Shown: positions 43,428 to 52,816, counted from the first letter of the stretch. The stretch: DNA of 64,000 nt from G965198795 sp965198795 (GCA_965198795.1 OZ240674.1:1054001-1118000); one strand, 5' to 3'. Notes: generated from the letters alone by a model not told the origin. Numbers and translations are program-made.

Positions 43428-44313
43428 CCTGGACACCCGCCTGGACGACGTAATCCAGCCTTTCGATATTGAAGGGCTTGACGTCATGGGCCGTTTGGTG
43501 CGCCTAGGTCCGGCGTTGAGCGACGTTCTTGATCCTCATGATTATCCCGCGCCGGTAAAGCGCTTTTTGGGCGAGACCGTCACTTTGGCGGTCACGTTGT
43601 CCAGTGTTTTGAAGTTCGACGGAATCTTTACCCTGCAAGCCCAGGGCAAGGGTCCCGTGTCGCTTCTGATGGCGGATGTGACGACAACGGGCGCCGTTCG
43701 CGCCTACGCCCGTTATGACGAAGGCCGGTTGCCCGGCGCGCGGGCGCCGGAGACGCCCGTGCCGGACTTGCTGGGCGAGGGTTATCTCGCCTTCATGATT
43801 GACCAGGGTCCGGATACTGATCGCTATCAAGGGATTACGGCGCTCGCCGGTGACACCCTGGCCGATTGCGCGGACAACTATTTCCGTCAGTCGGAGCAGT
43901 TGGAAAGCGCGATCATGCTGTGCGGCGGGGAAGACCCGTTTTCGGGCGCCGCGTTAATGTTGCAGCGCCTGCCCGGTGACGGGGGCGGAAAACCCGCGAC
44001 GCCGGAAGCGGCGTGGGAGAAAGCGGTCATGTTGATGCGGTCCATGACGGCGGGCGAACTGCTGAGTCCCGAGTTGAGCGCTTCCAGCCTTCTCTACAGG
44101 CTGTACCATGAGGACGGTGTGCGCGTTTACCCGCAACGTCCGGTTTTCCAGCAGTGCCGTTGCTCGGAAAGCAAGATCGCCAATACCCTGAAATCCTTTC
44201 CCCGAACCGAAATAGAGGACATGGCCGAGGATGGCGTGGTGACCGTCACTTGTGAGTTTTGCAAAGTGAGCTACGTGTTTGACGGAGAAGTCCTCTCCGC
44301 GCTTTTTGATTAA
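43420..44313 (+). CDS. hslO: Hsp33 redox-regulated chaperone
   Basis: 297 residues. The C-terminal zinc switch is QCRCSESK (C-x-C) and later CEFCKVSY (C-x2-C). FDGIFTLQAQGKGP and VRAYARYDEG mark the N-terminal domain. On oxidation the cysteines lose zinc and the protein holds unfolded clients in the cytosol. Starts inside the end of the GNAT gene (8 bp overlap). Confidence 0.97.
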   Translation: MPDLDTRLDDVIQPFDIEGLDVMGRLVRLGPALSDVLDPHDYPAPVKRFLGETVTLAVTLSSVLKFDGIFTLQAQGKGPVSLLMADVTTTGAVRAYARYDEGRLPGARAPETPVPDLLGEGYLAFMIDQGPDTDRYQGITALAGDTLADCADNYFRQSEQLESAIMLCGGEDPFSGAALMLQRLPGDGGGKPATPEAAWEKAVMLMRSMTAGELLSPELSASSLLYRLYHEDGVRVYPQRPVFQQCRCSESKIANTLKSFPRTEIEDMAEDGVVTVTCEFCKVSYVFDGEVLSALFD

Positions 44314-44353
44314 CCAGACGGTTTTGATTAACTAGACAGCAGGGACGCCCCCC

Positions 44354-44944
44354 ATGTTCTCTTTTCCCCGCAAACGCCTGATCGCCCTCGCCGCTGTGAT
44401 CGGTCTCGCCGCATGTGATACGGCTGATCCCGCCAAACCCTTGCCGCGGCTGACGTACGATCATTTGGCGGCCATATCCCTGGCCGTTTCCAGGGTCGAG
44501 GTCGTCAACCGCTATCAGGCGCCTCTGCGGCGTCCCAATGTGGATCATCGATTCGACACCAGGCCGGGTGACGCCTTGGCCGATTGGGCCCGGTCGCGGA
44601 TCAAGGCGGTCGGCGGTCCGGCGACGGCCCGGTTCATCATTGAGGACGCGTCGGCCGTGGAAGAACGGCTGAGGCTCGACACCAGTCTGAAAGGCGTTTT
44701 CAAGAAAGAGCAGTCGGCGAGGTATCTGATCCGGTTGGCCGGCGCGCTGGAAATTCTGGACGCCGGGGGCCGGCGCGCCGGCAATGCGTCGGCGCGCGTT
44801 ATCCAGGGCCGCACGACGCCCGAGGACGCGACGCTGAACGAGTTGCGGACCGAATGGTTCACCCTGATTGAAAAGGGGATGACGGCGTTCGACAAGGAGA
44901 TGGAAAAGAACGTCCGCCGGTTCCTCGCGAACTGGTTGCGTTGA
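44354..44944 (+). CDS. Lipoprotein of unknown function
   Basis: 196 residues. The signal has KRLIALAAVIGLAAC with the lipobox LAAC, then about 170 residues with no known catalytic motif (TYDHLAAISLAVSRVEVVN early, EWFTLIEKGMTAFDKEME late). It should sit in the outer or inner membrane facing the periplasm. It follows hslO after 40 bp and probably shares its transcript. I recall similar proteins at this place in related genomes, without function. Confidence 0.8.
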   Translation: MFSFPRKRLIALAAVIGLAACDTADPAKPLPRLTYDHLAAISLAVSRVEVVNRYQAPLRRPNVDHRFDTRPGDALADWARSRIKAVGGPATARFIIEDASAVEERLRLDTSLKGVFKKEQSARYLIRLAGALEILDAGGRRAGNASARVIQGRTTPEDATLNELRTEWFTLIEKGMTAFDKEMEKNVRRFLANWLR

Positions 44945-44951
44945 CGAGGCC

Positions 44952-46397
44952 CTAGCTCCGCCAAAAAGCGCGGGTGAACAGCACGATCACGGTGAACATC
45001 TCAAGGCGGCCCAGCAACATGCCGCCCGCCATAAGCCATTTGGCCTCGTCTGGAAAGCCCTGGAAGGTGTTGGCCGGGCCGCTGACCGGACCCAGGGCCG
45101 GGCCGACGTTCGCGATGGCGGTGGCGGCGCTCGAAAACGCGGTCAGGAAATCCAAACCGGCTAGGGCCAGGCCCAGCGCGACCATGGTGAAGCCGAAAAA
45201 CCAGATAAAGAAGAAGCTGAGCACTGAGATAATGACGTCGTCGGTTATCGGGCGTTTGTTATAATAGGGGATAAACACTCCAGACGGCTGCAATAAGTGC
45301 TGCACCTGGACCTTGGCGGCGGCGTAAAGCACCTGAAAGCGGAACACTTTGATGCCGCAGGTTGTCGAGCCGGCGCAGCCGCCGATGAACATGATGAAGA
45401 AGAAGACCGGAAGCGCGAAGCTGCCCCAAAGACTGTAGTCGTCCGTGGCGTAGCCGGTTCCTGTGATGATGGAGAGAACGTTGAAGGTGGCCAGTTGCAT
45501 GGCCCGGTCCGGCGCTTCGCCACGCTCCAGCCACAGCCAGCAGGCCGTGGCGAGGACAATGGCGGCGACGGCGGATACGAACCACTGCACCTGCGGATCC
45601 TCGCCGATGGCGCGCGCATCGCCTTGCAAGGTCTTTAGATAAAGGATGAAGGGCAGCGAGCCCACCAGCATGCCAAGGGCGGCGATGTAATCGATCATCG
45701 CCGAATCGAAGTGACCGATGGACGCGTCGTGGGTGGAAAAACCGCCCGTCGCGATCGTGGTCATGCTGTGCGCGATGGCGTCGAACCCCGACATGCCCGC
45801 CAGCCAGTAAGCGCCGGCCCAGATAATGGTGAGAGCCACGTAAATGACGCCGATGGCGCTGGCGATCTGCGCCGCGCGGGGCAGCGCCTTGTCGCTTTGG
45901 TCGGAGCTTTCCATGCGGAACAATTGCATGCCGCCGACGTTCAGCATGGGCAGGACGGCGATGGCCATGACGATGATGCCAATGCCGCCCAGCCATTGCA
46001 GCAGCGCGCGCCAGAGCAGGAGGCCCGGCGGAATTTCATCCAGATTGGTGAGAATGGTCGAACCAGTCGTCGTTAGTCCGGACACGCTCTCGAACATGGC
46101 GTCCGTAAAGCCGAGTTCCAGTTCGGAGAACATAAACGGCAAGGCGCCGAAAAAACACAGCGACAGCCAGGTCAAGACAGTCACCAGGAAGGCTTGACGA
46201 ACCGACAGGCGCGCCGCCCTGGTGTTACTGGTCAGCGTCAGGGCGACTCCGGCGAACAGGGTGATTCCGGCGGAAGCCGCGAACACCCGCCAGCCGGAAC
46301 GCCCTTGAAAGGCGTCCACGACGGCGGGAACGCACATCAGAAGAGCCAGCGTCGCCAGCAAACTGCCGACGATCATCAAAATGGGCCGAAGATCCAT
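44952..46397 (-). CDS. trkH: Trk potassium uptake protein, TrkH family
   Basis: About 481 residues with 10-12 membrane helices in four P-loop repeats. Selectivity-filter like loops are visible: GLTTTGSTIL, TIATGGFSTHDASIG, SIITGTGYATDDY and the last near ATAIANVGPALGP. It moves K+ with TrkA-type regulators (absent here). The ATG at 46397 (MDLRPILMIVG) fits family starts better than the one 14 codons upstream. Confidence 0.94.
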   Translation of the reverse strand: MDLRPILMIVGSLLATLALLMCVPAVVDAFQGRSGWRVFAASAGITLFAGVALTLTSNTRAARLSVRQAFLVTVLTWLSLCFFGALPFMFSELELGFTDAMFESVSGLTTTGSTILTNLDEIPPGLLLWRALLQWLGGIGIIVMAIAVLPMLNVGGMQLFRMESSDQSDKALPRAAQIASAIGVIYVALTIIWAGAYWLAGMSGFDAIAHSMTTIATGGFSTHDASIGHFDSAMIDYIAALGMLVGSLPFILYLKTLQGDARAIGEDPQVQWFVSAVAAIVLATACWLWLERGEAPDRAMQLATFNVLSIITGTGYATDDYSLWGSFALPVFFFIMFIGGCAGSTTCGIKVFRFQVLYAAAKVQVQHLLQPSGVFIPYYNKRPITDDVIISVLSFFFIWFFGFTMVALGLALAGLDFLTAFSSAATAIANVGPALGPVSGPANTFQGFPDEAKWLMAGGMLLGRLEMFTVIVLFTRAFWRS

Positions 46398-46826
46398 GAT
46401 GCTCTTGTTGCGTCCCTTGCCGGTTCGGGCAGCGCTCAAGCATCGTCCGGCTTCACTGCCTTAGCGGACCATTGAGGGCCGTTTTGGGCGGCGGGTCAAG
46501 GTGACAGGGGATTTTCCCGGCCGGACGGCGCCTAAGGCGTCATGCCATTAAGCGGAGTCGCTTCATGGGCCGCCAAGAGGTTCGATCCGTCATTCCCGCG
46601 TCCTTGCTTTATCATTCCCGCCCTCATTTTGTTATTCCCGCCCCTGTTCTGTCATTCCCGCGAAGACGAGAATCTAGCCGGGCGGTCCGTGTTCCGGTTT
46701 ATCGTCAGTGACGGCCGCTCATGCGTGACAACCCATCATGCGTGACGAGGGTCGGTCTGGACTCCCGCCTTCGCGGGGGCGACAAAGTATGGACGCGGGG
46801 CATGAACATACCCAATGGCGTAACGC
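46398..46826. other. Intergenic region of 429 bp with a dispersed repeat
   Basis: Degenerate GTCATTCCCGC units from about 46588 precede copy 3 of the dispersed repeat. No gene or RNA is recognised. Confidence 0.6.
46651..46783. repeat. Dispersed inverted-repeat element, copy 3
   Basis: Ends GTCATTCCCGCGAAGACGAG and CCCGCCTTCGCGGGGGCGAC. The core GTGACGGCCGCTCATGCGTG is the reverse complement of the core in copies 1 and 2, so the inner part lies in the opposite direction. Confidence 0.8.
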
Positions 46827-47450
46827 CTAGGCGATCATCGAGAGGAATTCGCGGCGCGTGGCCGGATCGTCACGGAAAGCGCCCAGCATACGGCTGGTCA
46901 CCATGTTGACTCCGGGCTTGTTGACGCCGCGCGTGGTCATGCATTGGTGGGCGGCCTCAATCACCACCGCCACGCCCTTGGGTTCCAACACGGCGTTGAT
47001 GGTGTTGGCGACTTGCGCCGTCAGCTTTTCCTGAATTTGCAGACGCTTGGCGTAAATTTCGAGCACCCGGGCCAGTTTGCTGATGCCGACAACCCGGCGA
47101 TGGGGCAGATAGGCGATATGCGCGTGACCGATAATCGGCACCATGTGGTGTTCGCAGTGACTTTCCATGCGGATATTCTTCAGAATGACGATCTCGTCGT
47201 ATCCGCCGGTTTCTTCAAAGGTCCGTTCCAATATCTCGACGGGGTCCTGGCCATAGCCGGAATAGAATTCCTCATAAGACCGAACCACGCGATCAGGCGT
47301 GCCGGCCAGGCCCTCGCGGTCCGGATCGTCCCCGGCCCATTGAATGAGCGTGCGAACGGCCGCTTCCGCCTCCTTTCTGGTCGGCCTGTGGGATTGACGC
47401 TCCCGGTCCTCGGCGATCAGTTTCAGATGCTGTTTTTTCGAAGAAGCCAT
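46827..47450 (-). CDS. folE: GTP cyclohydrolase I
   Basis: 207 residues. Zinc and active site motifs ESHCEHHMVPIIGHAHIAYL and QCMTTRGVNKPG are complete. The enzyme opens GTP to dihydroneopterin triphosphate, the start of folate synthesis. The start at MASSKKQHL is preferred to the ATG four codons upstream. apaG lies upstream on the same strand with a 60 bp gap. Confidence 0.97.
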   Translation of the reverse strand: MASSKKQHLKLIAEDRERQSHRPTRKEAEAAVRTLIQWAGDDPDREGLAGTPDRVVRSYEEFYSGYGQDPVEILERTFEETGGYDEIVILKNIRMESHCEHHMVPIIGHAHIAYLPHRRVVGISKLARVLEIYAKRLQIQEKLTAQVANTINAVLEPKGVAVVIEAAHQCMTTRGVNKPGVNMVTSRMLGAFRDDPATRREFLSMIA

Positions 47451-47510
47451 GACGGGTCTCAATTCATATCATTCGAACAAGTGTGTGGTTTGGGTGGGCC
47501 GCGGTTTGCG

Positions 47511-47918
47511 TCAATGGATCTGCTTGACGTCATGAGGACTGTCGAGCGAGAAAGCGGGAACGGCGATATCGATCAAGTCCCCCGTTTCCGTTTCCATTTG
47601 ATAGCTGCCCACCATCATACCGGACGGCGTCGCGAGCGGCGTGCCGCTGGTATACTCGAAGCTGTCGCCAGGGTCCAACACGGGTTGTTCGCCGACGACG
47701 CCCTCGCCGCGGACTTCGTGGGACGCGCCATGGGAGTCCGTGATGCGCCAATAGCGGTTCAATAGTTGAACCGTCTCTCCGCCCCGGTTCTCTATCCGGA
47801 CATGATAGGCCCAAACAAAGCGGTTTTCGGCCGGGTCCGACTGGTCCGCGACAAAGAATGGAGTGACTGCGATCAGGATATCGCGGGTGGTTTTCTTGTA
47901 GGCTATCGGCTTGTTCAT
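47511..47918 (-). CDS. apaG: ApaG-type beta-sandwich protein
   Basis: 135 residues from MNKPIAYKKTT; upstream ATGs (47936, 47966) are possible. Family features: RFVWAYHVRIENRGGETVQL, LLNRYWRITDSHG, VVGEQPVLDPGDSFEYTSG, PSGMMVGSYQM. ApaG proteins form an immunoglobulin-like fold with possible phosphate binding; the cellular role is not settled. Confidence 0.95.
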   Translation of the reverse strand: MNKPIAYKKTTRDILIAVTPFFVADQSDPAENRFVWAYHVRIENRGGETVQLLNRYWRITDSHGASHEVRGEGVVGEQPVLDPGDSFEYTSGTPLATPSGMMVGSYQMETETGDLIDIAVPAFSLDSPHDVKQIH

Positions 47919-48236
47919 CGGTCTGGCGCCGTTCATCCGCGATTGATCCGATGCCGGGGCGGTCATCCGGCTGAAACCTTTGGAAAGGATATGGTGAGTG
48001 TAACGCGCATCTCCAAGGATACGCCGTTCACGGTTTTTTGGATGAGGGGCGCCGATAATTTTCGGGCGGAGGCTAACGCCTTTTTATGCCGCCGCCGCGT
48101 CGCGCACGGGTTCGCCGTCAACCAGGCCGCATGACATATTGCGGCGCGCGGCCCGGTAATCTGGCCTGGATTGCTGGAAACTTGGCCCGGCGGCCGGGCC
48201 GGCAACCGGTCAAACGCGCCATATCACAAGAAACGC

Positions 48237-48263
48237 AAAAAAACCCCCGCCAACGGGCGGGGG
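48237..48263 (-). terminator. Strong intrinsic terminator (minus strand)
   Basis: On the minus strand CCCCCGCC, then a 3-4 base loop, then GGCGGGGG is followed by seven T. It is the best terminator in the window. It ends transcription coming from the lysR side. Confidence 0.85.
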
Positions 48264-48420
48264 CGAGGTTAAACAGGGAGGCTTCACGTCTTGGAGACGC
48301 AAGGGTTGCCAGCGGCGAACCATCCGCCTTGATTTACCCGTCAAGGCGCGGGAACCGGCGCAAGCGGGCCGCGGATGCAAGGAGCGCTTGCACGAATGGA
48401 ATATGGGAGGTGTGACCACA
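48264..48420 (-). ncRNA. Candidate small RNA before the terminator
   Basis: On the minus strand the 150 bases before the terminator form several perfect stems: TGCAAG/CTTGCA, CGCCTTGA with TCAAGGCG (loop of 8), and CGTCT/AGACG. No open reading frame with a ribosome binding site uses this stretch. Ends and promoter are not determined; it could simply be the lysR 3' UTR. Confidence 0.3.
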
Positions 48421-48580
48421 ACCCGCGAATGCTGTTCATGCATGACAGATACGTATTTTTCGTATGGTTTTCGGCGCCGGCGGACGGCCCGGAGGATCGC
48501 TCCCAATGGCCTGTGTTCGTAACAACCCTCGCCGGGGCCAGGCCGGAGTCTCAAACCGCCCGAACCATCACGCGTTGAAG

Positions 48581-49477
48581 CTAGAGATTTTCCGGATTGA
48601 ACCTGCTAATCAGGAAATCTCGAAAAACAACGACGCGTTTCGTGTTTCGAAGCTCTTCGGGATAAACGAAATAAGCGTCAATGGCCGGTCCACGGAGTTC
48701 TGGCAGTATTTCCTTCAATTGCCCGGCTTCCCGCGCCATGTAATCGGGCAACGCGCCGATACCCAAGCCTGACTGAACGGCGCGGAAAATGCCATAGATG
48801 CTGTTCACCCGCAAAATCGGTTTTCTTGGGCGCGACGGGTCGGCGCCGGCGTCCAGCAGCCAGTTCAAATTCGGCGCCGGCGGGCGCGCATCATCGCCAT
48901 AGACGATCAGATCGTGTTTGTTGAGCTCTTCCGGTGTTTGCGGGACGCCGTGGGAGGTCAAATATTCCGGCGCCGCATAGACGTGATAGCGGAGCGTCAT
49001 GAGATAGCGCTGAATAAGATCCGGTTGCCTCGGCGGGGCCAGCCGGATCGCCACATCCGCCTCGCGCATAGACAGGTCCAGTTCCGTATCGGCCAACACC
49101 AAAGAGACGTCCACGTCTGGATAGAGCGTGACGAAATCGCGCATCCGGGGCGTTAACCAGGTCGATCCGAAGGCGACGGTCGTGGTGACCTTGAGTTTTC
49201 CCTGGGCTCGTTCCTTGTTTTCGGCGATCCGGGTCTGCACCTGGGTGAGCTTGACGAACACGTCGCGGGCCGTCCGGCGCAACAGTTCGCCCTGTTCGGT
49301 CAAGACCAAGCCGCGCGCGTGGCGGTGGAACAGGGTCGTCCTCAGGCTTTCCTCCAGCGCGCTAATTTGACGGCTGACGGCCGATTGGCTGAGATTGAGC
49401 TTTTCACCGGCGTGCGTGAAGCTGCCCGCTTCGGCGACGGTGTGAAAAATCCTGAGTTTGTCCCAGTCGAGGGACAT
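48581..49477 (-). CDS. LysR-type transcriptional regulator
   Basis: 298 residues. The winged helix (LRIFHTVAEAGSFTHAGEKL, LSQSAVSRQISALEESL) is at the N-terminus and the effector-binding fold follows. It has a position just downstream of trxB on the same strand with a 50 bp gap. The conserved lysR-trxB-lrp arrangement suggests a link to redox control, but the target genes cannot be read from the sequence. Confidence 0.93.
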   Translation of the reverse strand: MSLDWDKLRIFHTVAEAGSFTHAGEKLNLSQSAVSRQISALEESLRTTLFHRHARGLVLTEQGELLRRTARDVFVKLTQVQTRIAENKERAQGKLKVTTTVAFGSTWLTPRMRDFVTLYPDVDVSLVLADTELDLSMREADVAIRLAPPRQPDLIQRYLMTLRYHVYAAPEYLTSHGVPQTPEELNKHDLIVYGDDARPPAPNLNWLLDAGADPSRPRKPILRVNSIYGIFRAVQSGLGIGALPDYMAREAGQLKEILPELRGPAIDAYFVYPEELRNTKRVVVFRDFLISRFNPENL

Positions 49478-49527
49478 GGCGCTCCCCGCCTAATCCAGCG
49501 TGTCGCGGAGCCGGCGCGCCGTGGAGG

Positions 49528-50493
49528 TCATTCCGCGGCGTCGCGCTCCGCTTCCATTTCCGCCAAGAAGGCCTCCGCCTCCAGAGCCGCCATGCAACCG
49601 GTCCCCGCAGCTGTTACGGCTTGGCGGTAAATCTTATCCTGCACGTCGCCGGCTGCGTAAACCCCTGGAATGTTGGTGGACGTCGAATCCGGTTTGGTGT
49701 TCAGATACCCTTCGCCGTCCATGTCCAACTGGTTTTTGAACAACTTGGTGTTCGGGTCGTGGCCGATCGCGACGAAGACGCCATGCACCCGGCGCTCGCG
49801 GGTTTCGCCGGTTTTGACGTTCTTCAAACGCATGCCGGTGACGCCGGGCGGGTCTTGATCGCCCAACACATCTTCCAAGACATGATCCCAAAGGACCTCA
49901 ATTTTCCCGTTCTTGAACAAGCGCGCCTGCATGATCTTTTCCGCGCGCAATTCATCGCGCCGATGAACGAGGGTAACCTTGGATGCGAAATTGGTCAGAT
50001 ATAGCGCTTCTTCCACGGCTGTATTGCCGCCGCCAATGACCGCGACTTCCTTCTCTCGATAGAAGAAACCGTCACAGGTCGCGCAGGCGGAGACGCCAAA
50101 GCCCATGAACTTCCGTTCGCTTTCCAGTCCCAGCCACCGCGCGCTGGCGCCGGTGGCGATTATCAGGGCGTCGCCCGTGTAAACCTGGCCGCCGTCGCCG
50201 ACGCAGCGGAAGGGGCGCTCGGACAGACGCGCCTCGATGATGGTGTCCTCGATCATTTTGGCGCCGACGTTTCCAGCCTGTTGGCCCATTTGCTCCATCA
50301 ACCAGGGTCCCTGGACGGGATCGGCGAAGCCTGGGTAGTTCTCTACGTCGGTCGTGATCGTAAGCTGGCCGCCCGGTTGCAATCCGCGCACCAAAACGGG
50401 TTTCAGGTTGGCGCGAGCCGCGTAAACGGCGGCCGTGTAACCGGCCGCGCCGGAACCGATGATCAAGACCTTGGCGTGGATGGGATCGGACAT
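49528..50493 (-). CDS. trxB: Thioredoxin-disulfide reductase
   Basis: 321 residues. FAD site IIGSGAAGYTAAVYAARANL, redox centre CATC (in SACATCDGFF), NADPH site VIGGGNTAVEEALYL, and the C-terminal FAD segment GVYAAGDVQDKIYRQAVTAA. It reduces thioredoxin with NADPH in the cytosol. lrp is divergent at 276 bp. Confidence 0.97.
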   Translation of the reverse strand: MSDPIHAKVLIIGSGAAGYTAAVYAARANLKPVLVRGLQPGGQLTITTDVENYPGFADPVQGPWLMEQMGQQAGNVGAKMIEDTIIEARLSERPFRCVGDGGQVYTGDALIIATGASARWLGLESERKFMGFGVSACATCDGFFYREKEVAVIGGGNTAVEEALYLTNFASKVTLVHRRDELRAEKIMQARLFKNGKIEVLWDHVLEDVLGDQDPPGVTGMRLKNVKTGETRERRVHGVFVAIGHDPNTKLFKNQLDMDGEGYLNTKPDSTSTNIPGVYAAGDVQDKIYRQAVTAAGTGCMAALEAEAFLAEMEAERDAAE

Positions 50494-50769
50494 GTGCGAA
50501 TTCCCCGAAAGCGCGGAGTGGACAAAGTGCGGCTAAAGATATGGGGAGAGGACGGTGGCCGCAACCATGGTTGACGCGTGTCGATGGGATGACGGGGAAG
50601 CGGCGGATCTGGCCGGGGCTTCGGGCGTGGTCCGTTCGGGTGAGTTGAGTTTTATAATTTTCTTACGCAAAATGACGGGAGACGCTTGAAATATATGTCA
50701 AGAGCCCGACCTATTCGTAATATCCCGCCAGCGCCGAAAGCCGGCGTCCCTCGAACGGAGCGTTCATCC

Positions 50770-51267
50770 ATGCAACGTGTCAAGCTCGACAAGATTGACA
50801 AGCGTATTCTCACCGATCTGCAAGATCAGGGCAGAATGACCAACGTCGAGTTGTCGAAACGCGCGGGGATTTCCGCGCCGCCATGTCTGCGGCGCGTCCG
50901 GGCCTTGGAAACGGCGGGCTATATTCTTGGCTATCACGCGAACGTGGAGCCCAAGCGGCTAGGCTACAACGTGACCGTTTTCGCCCATGTGGGACTGTCG
51001 TCACAGGCGGAGAGCGATCTGGAGGCTTTTGAAACCATTGTCGCCAAATGGCCGGAAGTGCGCGAGTGCCACATGCTGGCTGGCGAGACCGATTTCCTTC
51101 TGAAGATCGTCGCCACTGATTGGGATGCGTACCAACGTTTCCTAACCAGCAATCTGACCCCTGCGCCCAATGTCAGCAGTGTGAAATCCGCGCTGTCAAT
51201 TCGCACCAGCAAGCATCAGCCGGGTGTGCCGATCGATATTGAAGGGGACGGCGGCCCGGCGGAGTGA
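50770..51267 (+). CDS. Lrp/AsnC family transcriptional regulator
   Basis: 165 residues from MQRVKLDKIDKRILTDLQ. HTH: NVELSKRAGISAPPCLRRVR. The RAM ligand domain follows (VTVFAHVGLSSQ, ECHMLAGETDFLLKIV). A GGAG lies 9 bases before the ATG; a longer frame from 50686 is not needed. The downstream 100 bp end in a GC-rich hairpin (51338-51357) and then the prophage begins. Confidence 0.94.
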   Translation: MQRVKLDKIDKRILTDLQDQGRMTNVELSKRAGISAPPCLRRVRALETAGYILGYHANVEPKRLGYNVTVFAHVGLSSQAESDLEAFETIVAKWPEVRECHMLAGETDFLLKIVATDWDAYQRFLTSNLTPAPNVSSVKSALSIRTSKHQPGVPIDIEGDGGPAE

Positions 51268-51374
51268 CGGGCGGGCGGGCGATCTTCGTTTCGTTCGTCC
51301 AAACCGCCTTTTCACACGCGGCCCATCCATACCACGGCCCGGCGCGAAGAGGCCGGGTGGAAGCGGACGTACCG

Positions 51375-51782
51375 TCAATTTCCATCCGGCCGTTTCCAGA
51401 GTTTGACGCCCTTCTCCACGCTGCGCCCCACCACGTAACCACCGACCCCGAGCTTCAAGAGGTCCCACATGTCCGGCGGGATCGTGAGCTCCACGCTTAT
51501 CTGAAAGAACAACATGATATAGGGCGCCAGGACGTAATTGTTCGCGACGATGACCCCGAACAGGCACATCAGCATGGGGCGCCAGTTGCGTTGCAGCCAG
51601 CTATCCCCCTGGGCCTCGGCGGCAATGACGCCGGCGGCCGCCTCGATCTCTTTCATCTGGCCGGTTAGCGCCATTTCCTGAAACCTGGCCTTGAGCTTGG
51701 CGGCCTCGTCCTTGTCTTCGATGGATTTATCGATGACGCTGAAAATACCCGAGAGAAGCGGGGTGATAAGGGCGGGGAGCAT
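51375..51782 (-). CDS. Phage holin-like protein (3TM family)
   Basis: 135 residues. Helices: LPALITPLLSGIFSVID at the start, then a charged coiled middle (EDKDEAAKLKARFQEM), WRPMLMCLFGVIVANNYVLA, and WDLLKLGVGGYVVGRSVEKG. The middle with SWLQRNWRPMLM is the mark of the three-helix holin family. It lies after the cell wall hydrolase gene, as is usual for lysis cassettes. The 252 bp between them hold no gene. Confidence 0.8.
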   Translation of the reverse strand: MLPALITPLLSGIFSVIDKSIEDKDEAAKLKARFQEMALTGQMKEIEAAAGVIAAEAQGDSWLQRNWRPMLMCLFGVIVANNYVLAPYIMLFFQISVELTIPPDMWDLLKLGVGGYVVGRSVEKGVKLWKRPDGN

Positions 51783-52034
51783 ATCCGAAATTCCTTTTCC
51801 ATTAGTCCGGCGAATTCAAACGGGGTGGCGGCCTCACAACCCCGGCGGCCGGGCGGACCTAGAGCGTTATGACATTAGGTATATTCATACCCCGCAGTTT
51901 TAATATTGCTGACGCGTTCACGGCGCGCGCGCCGCCGTTCGGGGCGCCTGTGAAGATCAAGAGCTCTGACTCGGGAAACAAACGGGTTTTTGGCCAATTC
52001 GGTCACAAATCAAGCGCATGTCCAGCCCGACCTG

Positions 52035-52520
52035 TTACTCGATATCTGTGTAGAACAGATGATTGCCGATCTCTGCGGACGGCGTGCGGTTCCGCGCCCA
52101 TGGAGGCCGGACGGATTTCGCGTGGTAGTGCGTCGCGCCGCCTGTCGGATCCGCCAGCTGATTGGCGGCGGCCTCTTTCGCGACTTTCAAACAGGTTTGG
52201 AACGCGCGGTTCTTGGACGTCACGGCCTCAATCTTTTCGCGGTTGGGATCGCCTGGGTTCCAGCAGGAAAACTGCCAAGGCTTTTGACAAACATTGATCG
52301 TGTCATTGCCCCACCAGTAGGTGACGGCCGACGCGCGCCTCGCGCGGCGAACCCGATTCATGACGACGGCGGCGACGGCGCGTTTTCCCTGGATGGACTC
52401 TCCCCGCGCTTCGCCGAAGATGGTGCGGGCCAGGATGTCGATTTCCCGGCCGGTCAAGTCATTGGCGCCGCCGGCGTCAGTGGGCGTGGGCGTAGGCGTG
52501 GGCGTGAGGGAGGCGGTCAT
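52035..52520 (-). CDS. SleB-type cell wall hydrolase (endolysin)
   Basis: 161 residues from MTASLTPTPTPTPT. Catalytic region: LARTIFGEARGES with the catalytic Glu, KRAVAAVVMNRV, and GATHYHAKSVRPPWA. This is the Hydrolase_2 family of phage endolysins and spore cortex enzymes. The ATG overlaps the stop of the preceding gene (ATGA); an open frame extends upstream but has no sensible product. The N-terminus carries a Thr-Pro repeat (TPTPTPTPT). Confidence 0.87.
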   Translation of the reverse strand: MTASLTPTPTPTPTDAGGANDLTGREIDILARTIFGEARGESIQGKRAVAAVVMNRVRRARRASAVTYWWGNDTINVCQKPWQFSCWNPGDPNREKIEAVTSKNRAFQTCLKVAKEAAANQLADPTGGATHYHAKSVRPPWARNRTPSAEIGNHLFYTDIE

Positions 52521-52816
52521 GCCTGTTCCTTTCTGTTGTCGAGCTTGGTTTCGATACGAACCAGGTGATCGGTGAGGCGCCGTTCCACTTCCTTGATGTA
52601 GGGAATGGAGACGTAGCTCTGGGCGACTTCCAGCTTGTAGGCGGCCAGGCCCTCGCGAAGCTGTTGGATCTGGACCGCCAAGTCGCCGCGGTTGCGGTCG
52701 GCGCACTCTTGCGAGTCGCGCCGGACCCGCCAGATCAGCCAAAACAGGCTGCCCAATACGGGAATTTCAACAGCCGTGATCCACCAAATCAGGTCCAGTG
52801 TGACAGTTTCGTGCAT
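52517..52816 (-). CDS. Phage membrane/coiled-coil protein in the lysis cassette
   Basis: About 99 residues with one N-terminal helix (LDLIWWITAVEIPVLGSLFWLIW) and a charged coil (DLAVQIQQLREGLAAYKLEV, HLVRIETKLDN). This is the design of inner-membrane spanins or holin partners but the lipoprotein partner is not visible. Its stop overlaps the hydrolase start. TerL lies upstream by about 145 bp; a 43-codon frame in that gap (52789-52920) is uncertain. Confidence 0.65.
   Translation of the reverse strand: MHETVTLDLIWWITAVEIPVLGSLFWLIWRVRRDSQECADRNRGDLAVQIQQLREGLAAYKLEVAQSYVSIPYIKEVERRLTDHLVRIETKLDNRKEQA

Larger units (their letters stand above)
47919..48580. other. Intergenic region of 662 bp with a probable 3' transcript end
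   Basis: A strong minus-strand intrinsic terminator lies at 48237-48263. The 300 bases between it and the lysR stop contain hairpin-forming stretches and may be a small RNA or a long 3' end. The 47919-48236 part shows no gene. Confidence 0.5.
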
